A stretch of 5,094 nucleotides of DNA from Bacteroidota bacterium (GCA_025361325.1 JANYAL010000156.1:1-5094), one strand, 5' to 3'; positions 1-5,086 are shown, counted from the stretch's first letter. Program-made: numbers and translations. Notes: a model not told the origin generated them from the sequence alone.

Positions 1-131
1 CACCGGAGTGGGTACAATCACCGGAAACGGATTAATTTTACCCTGTAGGAAAAAGGGGGTACTTACATGACCAATCATGCAGTTTAAACGACCCTAAATT
101 TTTAAAAGTCAGAACTGGTTGAAACAACAAT
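1..131. other. Window edge, no supported gene
   Basis: No gene can be supported here. In the frame starting at base 2 the plus strand is open to a TGA at 68-70, giving a 22-residue tail with two related hexapeptides (TGVGTI, TGNGLI) that reflect a CACCGG direct repeat at 1-6 and 19-24. This could be the end of a gene that begins outside the window. On the minus strand an ATG at 77-79 opens a frame (MIGHVSTPFFLQGK...) that runs off the edge, so a leftward gene start is an equal alternative. The candidate plus-strand terminator at 132-156 slightly favours the first reading. Both frames are too short to judge. Confidence 0.3.
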
Positions 132-156
132 GCCACAGTGATGCGGCTTTTGTTTT
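132..156 (+). terminator. Possible rho-independent terminator at window start
   Basis: GCCACA and TGCGGC form a six-position stem with one A-C mismatch around a GTGA (GNRA-type) tetraloop, followed at once by TTTTGTTTT. It would end a plus-strand transcript entering from the left edge. The stem is short and imperfect. On the minus strand the mismatch becomes a G-U wobble but the U tract is lost. Confidence 0.35.
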
Positions 157-241
157 ACAGAATTTTCATCTTCCCCCACGTCAAAATAAATATTTTTTTA
201 TCCCCAAAATTTTGATCGTAAAAAAGGCTTTCACCCAAAAT

Positions 242-278
242 AAAAAGGGACAAACCAACGATTTTGTTAGTTTGTCCC
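242..278 (-). terminator. Rho-independent terminator of the tRNA-Lys transcript
   Basis: A perfect 9-bp inverted repeat (GGGACAAAC at 247-255, GTTTGTCCC at 270-278) is extended inside by three more pairs after one mismatch, leaving a six-base loop. Read on the minus strand the stem is followed by TTTTTA (241-246). It lies six bases beyond the 3' end of the tRNA in the right orientation, so it ends that transcript. Confidence 0.88.
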
Positions 279-284
279 AAGAAG

Positions 285-357
285 TGATCTGGCTGGGACT
301 CGAACCCAGGACCCATACATTAAAAGTGTATTGCTCTACCAACTGAGCTACCAAATC
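285..357 (-). tRNA. tRNA-Lys (anticodon UUU)
   Basis: A complete 73-base tRNA cloverleaf on the minus strand. The acceptor stem GATTTGG pairs with CCAGATC (one T-G wobble) and the discriminator base is A. T8 and A9 precede a D arm with GCTC/GAGC and an AGTTGGTA loop. The anticodon stem ATACA/TGTAT carries the loop CTTTTAA, so the anticodon is TTT (322-324 on the plus strand), reading lysine AAA and AAG codons. The T arm is CTGGG-TTCGAGT-CCCAG (293-309). CCA is not encoded: the genome reads CTT after the discriminator, so the 3' end is added after transcription. It is a single gene with its own promoter (383-413) and terminator (242-278), transcribed divergently from the dehydrogenase gene. 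I see no direct repeat or integrase beside it to suggest use as an integration site. Confidence 0.97.
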
Positions 358-382
358 AGCCTGTCCTTTTTTAAAAGGAGTG

Positions 383-413
383 CAAAAATAAGACAAAAAG
401 GGCTGGCTTCAAA
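383..413 (-). promoter_or_regulatory. Bacteroidetes-type promoter of tRNA-Lys
   Basis: On the minus strand TTTG (410-413) is followed by exactly 19 bases and then TATTTTTG (383-390), an exact match to the Bacteroidetes primary sigma consensus TTTG-N19-TAnnTTTG. Transcription would begin a few bases downstream, near 375-379, leaving a leader of roughly 20 bases before the mature tRNA 5' end at 357. Confidence 0.85.
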
Positions 414-419
414 TTATTT

Positions 420-434
420 GAAAAAAGTTTTTTC
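420..434. repeat. A6/T6 palindrome between divergent promoters
   Basis: GAAAAAA and TTTTTTC form a perfect 7-bp inverted repeat around a single G. It lies just upstream of the -33 box of the tRNA promoter and about 30 bases upstream of the candidate dehydrogenase promoter. A-tracts of this kind bend DNA and can act like UP elements. That role is inference from position and composition. Confidence 0.5.
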
Positions 435-462
435 CCACCTGTCTGAATAACCGGGTATTTTC

Positions 463-494
463 TTTCAAACACCAGCAGAACTGACCTATTTTTG
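463..494 (+). promoter_or_regulatory. Candidate promoter of the dehydrogenase gene
   Basis: TATTTTTG at 487-494 is an exact TAnnTTTG -7 box. The best -33 partner is TTTC at 463-466, 20 bases upstream, which is one base off in both sequence and spacing. The box ends only 14 bases before the ATG at 509, so the mRNA leader would be about 10 bases or less. No Shine-Dalgarno sequence is present. Confidence 0.5.
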
Positions 495-508
495 TTTATA
501 AATAAATT

Positions 509-1318
509 ATGCCCGATTTTTTTAATAATAAAGTTGTGGTCGTTACCGGCGGAAGCGATGGTATCGGTAAAGCCCTCGTGGATGCCCTGCTGCTCCAGGG
601 CGCCAAAGTGGCCACCTGCGGACGCAATCAGGACAAACTCTACGACCTCCAGATCAGGCACTCCGGAAGGCCCCTGCATACCATCGTTGCAGATGTGAGC
701 AATGAGAACGACTGCCGCAACTTCATCGAATCTACCATCAGCTTCTACGGCGGCATAGATGTACTCATCAACAATGCCGGCATCTCCATGCGCTCCCTGC
801 TGAAGGACGCAGATTCGGAAGTGATCAGGAAAGTGATGGAGACCAATTTCTTCGGCACCGTATATAACACCAAAATGGCACTGGATTCCATCATTGCACG
901 TAAAGGCACGATCGTTGGCGTTTCCTCCATTGCAGGATTCCGCGGCCTGCCCGGCCGCAGCGGCTATTCGGCCAGCAAATTTGCCGTCAACGGTTTCCTG
1001 GAAGCACTGCGCACCGAACTTTCCGACAGCGGGGTGAACGTGATGTGGGTTTGCCCGGGGTTCACCACCTCCAACATCCGCAACGCCGCCCTCAACAGCA
1101 AGGGAAAAGCACAGGGGGAGAGCCCCATGGACGAAGGGAAGATGATGGCATCCAACGTATGCGCCCGCCATATCCTGCGCGCCATTGAAAAAAGAAAAAG
1201 AAGCCTGGTGCTCACGTTCAACGGCAAACGTACCGTGTTCATGAACAAACTGTTTCCCGGGCTGGCGGATAAGCTGGTGAAGAAGTTTTTTTTCAAGCAG
1301 GGCGTATTGGTGCGATAG
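509..1318 (+). CDS. Classical short-chain dehydrogenase/reductase (SDR), 269 aa
   Basis: An NAD(P)-dependent oxidoreductase with a Rossmann fold. Visible in order: the TGGSDGIG cofactor loop (residues 13-20), Arg39 after the second strand (basic residues there usually mean NADPH preference), Asp62-Val63 at the adenine pocket, NNAG (88-91), and the full catalytic set Asn113, Ser140, Tyr153, Lys157 with the expected Ser-X12-Tyr-X3-Lys spacing, then PG at 183-184. The length is typical for the classical SDR class. The C-terminal part (MDEGKMM near 213-219, then a KRKRSLV stretch and a basic, phenylalanine-rich tail KKFFFK) resembles the 11-beta-hydroxysteroid dehydrogenase-like branch, whose members often act on lipids or steroids and associate with membranes. 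The substrate cannot be read from sequence. The ATG at 509 puts the cofactor loop at the usual distance from the N terminus. It appears to have its own promoter, and a 180-base spacer separates it from the next gene. Confidence 0.93.
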   Translation: MPDFFNNKVVVVTGGSDGIGKALVDALLLQGAKVATCGRNQDKLYDLQIRHSGRPLHTIVADVSNENDCRNFIESTISFYGGIDVLINNAGISMRSLLKDADSEVIRKVMETNFFGTVYNTKMALDSIIARKGTIVGVSSIAGFRGLPGRSGYSASKFAVNGFLEALRTELSDSGVNVMWVCPGFTTSNIRNAALNSKGKAQGESPMDEGKMMASNVCARHILRAIEKRKRSLVLTFNGKRTVFMNKLFPGLADKLVKKFFFKQGVLVR

Positions 1319-1498
1319 TGGCAGTTTGCAAGCGGGGGGCTATGCGCGGTGGATACCCTTCAATTTTTTTTGTTTGTTCGGATCATTAAAAAATAAAGCT
1401 GGTACATTGAACAGTCCACTCATATTTTGCTACAGCACAAAGCCCGAAGCCCAAAGCTTAAAGCACTCCCCAAAAAAGATTCATCCCATATTACCGTC
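1319..1498. other. Intergenic spacer, no clear promoter or terminator
   Basis: This 180-base spacer contains a T8 run (1364-1371), but no convincing hairpin precedes it, so I do not call a terminator for the dehydrogenase gene. I found no TTTG-N19-TAnnTTTG pair. The nearest -7-like strings (TACATTGA at 1403, TATTTTG at 1423) are imperfect and lack a spaced -33 box. A degenerate heptamer repeat lies at 1440-1467. Confidence 0.5.
1440..1467. repeat. Four degenerate 7-bp tandem repeats
   Basis: AAGCCCG, AAGCCCA, AAGCTTA and AAGCACT follow one another without gaps; each begins AAGC. They lie 32 bases before the DUF62 start codon. If the longer frame from a TTG at 1427 were translated, they would encode a basic, low-complexity stretch unlike the family, so I take them as non-coding. 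Confidence 0.55.
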
Positions 1499-2317
1499 AT
1501 GCCCTTACTAACCTTAATATCCGACATCGGCCAGCAGGATTTCCTCATTGGCGCGGTAAAGGGCAGATTATTGCAAACCAATGATACTTTTTCCATCATC
1601 GACATCACCCACCAACTCTCCCCTTTCAACTATCCGCAGGCAGCCTATGTTTGCCGTAATGCCATCCGGAATTTCCCGGAAGAAACCTTTCACCTGGTAC
1701 TGGTGAACCTCTTTGACGAAAAGCCCGACTACCTGCTGGTGGCTGAACACAACGGACACTATATCGGCTGTGCCGACAATGGGCTCCTGACCATGATCCT
1801 GGAGGAAGTGCCCCAAAAGACCATCGCTGTTGCGCTCGACAAAAACCACCAAAAGAATACCCTGTATTGTGCTTCGGTATTTGGAAAGGTCTTCAGCGAT
1901 ATCCTCTCCGGCAAAAAGCTGGAGAACTGCGGTGATCCGGGTATTTCCATACGCGTGAAGAATCCGCTGCGGCCGATGCTGGGGAATGATTATATAGAGG
2001 GACAGATCATCTTCATCGATAATTTTGAGAACGTCATCGTCAACATCTCCCGGGAAGAATTTGAGGAGCAGCGCAAGGGCCGCAGTTTCCGCATCATGTT
2101 CAAAAGGGATGAGTTCATAGACCGGATCAGTGAGACTTATGCCGATGTTCCCGAAGGCGAGAAACTGGCACTTTATAATTCGGCCGGATACCTGGAGATT
2201 GCCATCAACAAGGGTAATGCCTCTGGCCTGCTCGGCCTGCAGGGATATTCCGAACTACAGCAGACCGAGTCCAGGAACCGGCTTTTTTATCAAACCGTTA
2301 AGGTTTATTTTGAGTAA
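1499..2317 (+). CDS. SAM hydroxide adenosyltransferase (DUF62) family homologue, 272 aa
   Basis: Family members bind S-adenosylmethionine and let hydroxide (or fluoride or chloride in the halogenase branches) attack its C5', releasing methionine. The N domain starts with TLISDIGQQD (residues 5-14, with the ribose-binding type Asp at 9), then IDITHQLSPF (34-43) and ADNGLL (92-97). The C domain has IDNFENVIVNI (173-183; family form IDxFGNxxTN) and NSAGYLEIAINKGNAS (227-242). The length fits the family. Oddly, the catalytic motifs are absent: where VDPGVG plus a following Arg is usual the protein reads VNLFDEKPD (69-77), and where FHGRD is usual it reads LYCAS (122-126). SAM binding may remain while hydrolysis is doubtful. 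The ATG at 1499 is chosen because family similarity begins five residues later; the frame extends to a TTG at 1427 but that extension is low-complexity. It ends 33 bases before the sigma factor gene and may be co-transcribed with it. Confidence 0.88.
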   Translation: MPLLTLISDIGQQDFLIGAVKGRLLQTNDTFSIIDITHQLSPFNYPQAAYVCRNAIRNFPEETFHLVLVNLFDEKPDYLLVAEHNGHYIGCADNGLLTMILEEVPQKTIAVALDKNHQKNTLYCASVFGKVFSDILSGKKLENCGDPGISIRVKNPLRPMLGNDYIEGQIIFIDNFENVIVNISREEFEEQRKGRSFRIMFKRDEFIDRISETYADVPEGEKLALYNSAGYLEIAINKGNASGLLGLQGYSELQQTESRNRLFYQTVKVYFE

Positions 2318-2350
2318 TTTTCGCCCGCGCTGATATCATACAATGCTCCT

Positions 2351-2935
2351 TTGGCATTTTTAAAGAACATACCGAACAACGAGCGCTCCGACAGCGAACT
2401 GGTGTCTGCCTTCAAAACAAACGGTGATATCAGCCAGTTGAGTACACTATACCAGCGCTATATGGACCTGGTGTTCGGGGTTTGCCTCAAGTATTTCAAA
2501 GAACCGGAACGAAGCAAGGACGCCGTCATGGACATCTTCAATGAACTGCATACCAAACTGAGGAACCATGAAGTGGACAATTTCAAAGGCTGGCTCCACG
2601 TGCTTACCCGCAATCATTGCCTGATGCAGCTCCGCAGCCCCAGGAATATACGCACCACCGAGTTTAACCCGGCTTTTATGCAATCGGGGCAGGAAACGCA
2701 TCTGAACAATGAGTCTATGGAAAAAGAGCAAGGGCTCCTGCACCTGGAAGATTGCATAGAGCACCTGCCCGCCGAGCAAAAACAGACCGTTGCACTGTTC
2801 TACCTGCAAAAAAAATGCTACAACGAGATCGCTGAGATCACCGGGTACGAATGGGGCATGGTTAAAAGCCATATACAGAACGGTAAACGAAACCTGAGGA
2901 TATGCATGGAGGAAAGGATGACAAGGGCCAAATGA
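2351..2935 (+). CDS. ECF-type sigma-70 family RNA polymerase sigma factor, ~194 aa
   Basis: A two-domain alternative sigma factor that directs core RNA polymerase to a specific promoter set. Residues about 30-95 are sigma region 2 (LYQRYMDLVFGVCLKYFKEP, then DAVMDIFNEL and the FKGWLHVLTRNHCLMQLR region), about 96-128 is the linker, and 129-186 is region 4 with its helix-turn-helix (YNEIAEITGYEWGMVKSHI). There is no C-terminal extension. The N-terminal SDSELV (13-18) is a conserved lead-in in Bacteroidetes ECF factors, so translation must start before it. No in-frame ATG does so; the first is at residue 38. I place the start at TTG 2351. One extra T in the T5 run at 2357-2361 would instead join the ATG at 2343 to this frame, so a sequence error is possible. 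The gene lies 10 bases before its probable anti-sigma partner; no Shine-Dalgarno sequence or clear promoter is seen in the 33-base upstream gap. Confidence 0.9.
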   Translation: MAFLKNIPNNERSDSELVSAFKTNGDISQLSTLYQRYMDLVFGVCLKYFKEPERSKDAVMDIFNELHTKLRNHEVDNFKGWLHVLTRNHCLMQLRSPRNIRTTEFNPAFMQSGQETHLNNESMEKEQGLLHLEDCIEHLPAEQKQTVALFYLQKKCYNEIAEITGYEWGMVKSHIQNGKRNLRICMEERMTRAK

Positions 2936-2945
2936 ATTTCAAAAC

Positions 2946-3998
2946 ATGGATGAAAAGAAAGAACATAACATGTACACAGCAGCCGATATAGAAGCCTATC
3001 ACAGCGGCAACCTACCTGCAGGGCAGATGCATGCCATGGAAAAAGCCGCCCTCGACGACCCCTTCCTGGCCGAGGCCATGGAAGGATATGAAGGCTTTGC
3101 TGAAGCCGATTGGAACAAACAGCTCACAGGCTTAAAGGAACAATTGGCCCATGCCGGTTCACGGGCAAAGATCATTGCCTTTAACCGGTCCGCTGCCAGG
3201 ATCTGGAAATATGCTGCGGCATCCGTGATCATCCTCTCCGGTACCGCCATCACCTGGTGGTTTAGCAGGAACAGCAACAAAGACAGCATAACTCAACAAC
3301 CGATAGCAATGAACATACCGGTTGCAAAGGATAGCCAGGCTGCAAAGCCCGCAACCATTACCCCTCCCAAAGAAGAACCCACCCTGGTACATTCAGATGC
3401 CAAATTAACAGAATCCAATGCCACCGGCAAACTAACCGTACCTGTAACCGAACGTAAAAACCCGGGGGTACTGTCGGATACAGGGCCCGTCAATTCCAAT
3501 CCCAAATCCCTGGATGCAGATGAAGGCAGGACCGAAAAAGCCAATAACCAGAACGGAGCTGGTACTAAAACCGACAATAATACCGTTGCCACCGTGTCCC
3601 CCTCCCCCGGTGTGCTTTCCAACAAAAGCATAAGAGCCGAAGCACCGTTACATGTAAGCCCCGGATATGAAATGGAAAAAAAGAAGCAAGCTGCGCACAG
3701 GATCACCCTCATAAAAATTGATGTAGCCGATGCAGTGCCAACAGACGGGTGGGAAAAATATGAGGCCTATATTGACAATAATTTTGAACAACCCGTTGTT
3801 GCAGATAAGAAAGCGTCTCATGGCAAGGTCAGCATCAGCTTCAACCTGGATGACAAGGGCTCCCTCACCAACCTGAATACAAGCTCCTCGGATTGCATTC
3901 CTTGCATAGAAGATGCAAAGAAACTGATCCTTCAGGGGCCCGGGTGGAAGCTTATAAATAGGAATAAAGCAACGGTGCGTTTTACACTGCAATTTTAA
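2946..3998 (+). CDS. Probable anti-sigma/membrane sensor with TonB-like C-terminal domain, 350 aa
   Basis: Partner protein of the upstream sigma factor. The cytoplasmic N terminus (1-87) has the pattern YTAADIEAYHSGNLPAGQMHAMEKAALDDPFLAEAMEGY (10-48), common in Bacteroidetes proteins encoded directly after ECF sigma factors and thought to bind them. Shown here by position: Tyr18-His19, His29-Ala30-Met31-Glu32, Asp37-Asp38-Pro39-Phe40. One membrane helix follows (88-106, KYAAASVIILSGTAITWWF). Residues about 110-250 are a Pro/Thr/Asn/Lys-rich linker suited to the periplasm, with PGVLS appearing twice. The last ~60 residues (GKVSISFNLDDKGSLTNL, then GPGWK and the VRFTLQF strand) match the TonB C-terminal fold. 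A CxxC pair (317-320) sits in that domain. It has no zinc-binding anti-sigma motif. The family role as anti-sigma is inference from gene order. The start at 2946 could instead be the Met at codon 9 (2970). A terminator follows the stop codon. Confidence 0.8.
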   Translation: MDEKKEHNMYTAADIEAYHSGNLPAGQMHAMEKAALDDPFLAEAMEGYEGFAEADWNKQLTGLKEQLAHAGSRAKIIAFNRSAARIWKYAAASVIILSGTAITWWFSRNSNKDSITQQPIAMNIPVAKDSQAAKPATITPPKEEPTLVHSDAKLTESNATGKLTVPVTERKNPGVLSDTGPVNSNPKSLDADEGRTEKANNQNGAGTKTDNNTVATVSPSPGVLSNKSIRAEAPLHVSPGYEMEKKKQAAHRITLIKIDVADAVPTDGWEKYEAYIDNNFEQPVVADKKASHGKVSISFNLDDKGSLTNLNTSSSDCIPCIEDAKKLILQGPGWKLINRNKATVRFTLQF

Positions 3999-4005
3999 GG
4001 GTTAC

Positions 4006-4069
4006 ACGCTATGGTGCATAGGATCCGGGCGCCATTGCGTATACTTTGCACCTTGCGTATTTTTCTTTA
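4006..4069 (+). terminator. Terminator with a competing upstream hairpin
   Basis: ACGC (4006-4009) pairs with GCGT (4055-4058), and GGTGCA (4013-4018) pairs with TGCACC (4047-4052). A small internal loop sits between them, and the stem is followed directly by ATTTTTCTTT. This gives a rho-independent terminator eight bases after the anti-sigma stop codon. The same left arm can also pair with 4029-4040 at 11 of 12 positions (one T-G wobble, one T-T mismatch), forming a second hairpin that excludes the terminator stem. An 8-bp direct repeat, TTGCGTAT at 4035-4042 and 4053-4060, underlies the choice. Confidence 0.6.
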
Positions 4070-4115
4070 CCCTTTTTTATGTAATAATAATCCATCCCTG
4101 TTTTTATGAATGATG

Positions 4116-4123
4116 TACTTTTG
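4116..4123 (+). promoter_or_regulatory. Candidate -7 box of the DUF2911 gene
   Basis: TACTTTTG is an exact TAnnTTTG box that ends 17 bases before the ATG at 4141. No TTTG lies 17-20 bases upstream (the nearest weak match is CCTG at 4097-4100), so the -33 element is poor or absent. The predicted leader is about 10 bases. It lies downstream of the terminator at 4006-4069, which supports independent transcription of this gene. Confidence 0.5.
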
Positions 4124-4140
4124 CTCCCTAAATTATTGAT

Positions 4141-4974
4141 ATGAAAAGATCTTATTTGATATTAACTACCCTGTTATTTTCAACCGCTATTTCCCTGGCC
4201 CAGGTGAAAATGCCGGCGCCTTCCTCTACCCAGACCATCAAACAGGATTTTGGTATGGGATCCATCGAACTCACTTATTCCAGGCCCAATGCAAAGGGAC
4301 GCAAGATCTTTGGCGACCTGGTACCCTGGAACAAGGTATGGCGTACAGGAGCCAATGCCGCCACCCGGATCGTTTTCAGGGATGCCGTTGAAATAGGTGG
4401 TAAAAAAATAGATTCAGGCACCTATGTACTTTACACCATACCCAATATAGACAGTTGGGAGATCATCCTCAACAAGGGTATCAACAACTGGGGTTCCGAT
4501 GGATATACGGATTCAGCCGATGTCTGCCGCTTCAGGGTGGAACCCACCAAGCTGAAGGATAAAATGGAGACCTTTACCATGCTGTTCGCGAACATCAGAC
4601 CGGAAAGCTGTGAATTGCATATCATGTGGGATAAAACGGCCGTGGTGATACCCATCACCACCAATATCAAGGATAGGATAAGGGCCCAGATCGAAACGGC
4701 CATGCTCACTGAAAAGAAACCATACTGGCAGGCTGCACAGTTCTATAATGAATTTGATAAAAACCTCCCCAAGGCCCTGGAAAATTGCACCAAAGCTATC
4801 GAAGGCAATGAAAAGGCCTTCTATATGTGGATCTATAAGGCAAAGATCCAGAAAGAAATGGGTGATGATGCCGGAGCCCGGGCAAGTGCAAAGAAATCGC
4901 TGGAACTGGCAACCGAAGCCAAAAACAACGATTATATAAAAATGAATGAGGAACTGCTGAAAAAGTGGAAATAG
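4141..4974 (+). CDS. Secreted DUF2911 protein with C-terminal TPR-like helices, 277 aa
   Basis: Exported protein of unknown function. A signal peptide spans residues 1-20 (MKRS, hydrophobic core, then ISLAQ; likely cut at Ala20-Gln21) with no lipobox cysteine, so periplasmic or secreted. The DUF2911 domain (about 24-175) shows its signature strings: YSRPNAKGRKIFGDLVPW (46-63), VWRTGANAATRI (66-77), IGGKKIDSGTYVLYTIP (85-101), WEIILNKGINNWG (106-118) and DVCRFRVEP (127-135). A helical tail (about 185-277) carries TPR-like features: YWQAAQFYNEFDKNLPKALE, then AIEGNEKAFYMWIYKAKIQKE and GDDAGARASAKKSLELA. This fits a compact pair of repeats suited to protein binding. The domain plus tail layout recurs in Bacteroidetes, and no enzymatic activity is established for it to my knowledge. 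The ATG at 4141 is supported by the signal peptide beginning there and the -7 box just upstream. The gene follows the sigma/anti-sigma pair but has its own candidate promoter. Confidence 0.92.
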   Translation: MKRSYLILTTLLFSTAISLAQVKMPAPSSTQTIKQDFGMGSIELTYSRPNAKGRKIFGDLVPWNKVWRTGANAATRIVFRDAVEIGGKKIDSGTYVLYTIPNIDSWEIILNKGINNWGSDGYTDSADVCRFRVEPTKLKDKMETFTMLFANIRPESCELHIMWDKTAVVIPITTNIKDRIRAQIETAMLTEKKPYWQAAQFYNEFDKNLPKALENCTKAIEGNEKAFYMWIYKAKIQKEMGDDAGARASAKKSLELATEAKNNDYIKMNEELLKKWK

Positions 4975-4994
4975 TGCTCTTGCTGTAAATCAAT

Positions 4995-5008
4995 TAAATA
5001 TATATTTA
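4995..5008. repeat. 14-bp perfect AT palindrome
   Basis: TAAATATATATTTA is fully self-complementary and begins 20 bases after the DUF2911 stop codon, followed by TTATTTTTT at 5010-5018. It could be a protein-binding site or help end transcription, but an all-AT stem is too weak to be a convincing terminator. Confidence 0.5.
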
Positions 5009-5017
5009 GTTATTTTT

Positions 5018-5048
5018 TACCAGGAAGGATCTTTGTTCAAACCTGGTA
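5018..5048. other. Hairpin with 7-bp perfect stem
   Basis: TACCAGG (5018-5024) and CCTGGTA (5042-5048) are perfect inverted repeats around a 17-base loop. No U tract follows on either strand, so it is not a standard terminator. The right arm can also pair with segments further downstream (CCTAC at 5061-5065, CTACCA at 5083-5088). Confidence 0.5.
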
Positions 5049-5053
5049 GGGGT

Positions 5054-5086
5054 CAGGGTGCCTACAGGGTGTGTACAGGGTGCTAC
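5054..5086. repeat. Three 11-bp tandem repeats at window edge
   Basis: CAGGGTGCCTA, CAGGGTGTGTA and CAGGGTGCTAC run head to tail with a constant CAGGGTG core. The period of 11 bp is not a multiple of three, so this is probably not coding, and neither strand shows a supported gene here. The array may continue past the window edge. A related string, the reverse complement of CCTACAGGGT, occurs at 40-49. Confidence 0.65.

Noticed and set aside
181..215. TCAAAAT/ATTTTGA inverted repeat as a regulatory site
   Set aside because: AT-rich seven-base match with a 21-base loop in AT-rich DNA; expected by chance and tied to no gene.
119..346. Small plus-strand open frame overlapping the tRNA, and a minus-strand frame at 181-396
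   Set aside because: Both run through the tRNA and its terminator, and their translations are low-complexity with no domain.
371..1171. Long minus-strand open frame (266 codons) opposite the dehydrogenase gene
   Set aside because: It overlaps a plus-strand gene with complete SDR motifs, its translation has no recognisable domain and is rich in Gly, Ala and His as expected of an antisense shadow of GC-rich codons.
1364..1371. T8 run as the terminator of the dehydrogenase gene
   Set aside because: No stem of more than three or four pairs lies directly before it.
1427..1498. N-terminal extension of the DUF62 protein from a TTG at 1427
   Set aside because: The added 24 residues translate the heptamer repeats and resemble no part of the family; the ATG at 1499 places the conserved SDIG at the usual distance.
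1319..1498. SAM-responsive riboswitch upstream of the DUF62 gene
   Set aside because: No conserved SAM riboswitch core or terminator hairpin is visible, and the spacer is mostly low-complexity.
2292..2306. AAACC/GGTTT hairpin near the end of the DUF62 gene as a terminator
   Set aside because: Only five pairs, within coding sequence, with a broken U tract; it would also separate the sigma gene from its likely transcript.
2447..2872. Minus-strand open frame opposite the sigma factor gene
   Set aside because: The plus-strand frame has unmistakable sigma regions 2 and 4; the reverse frame shows no family features.
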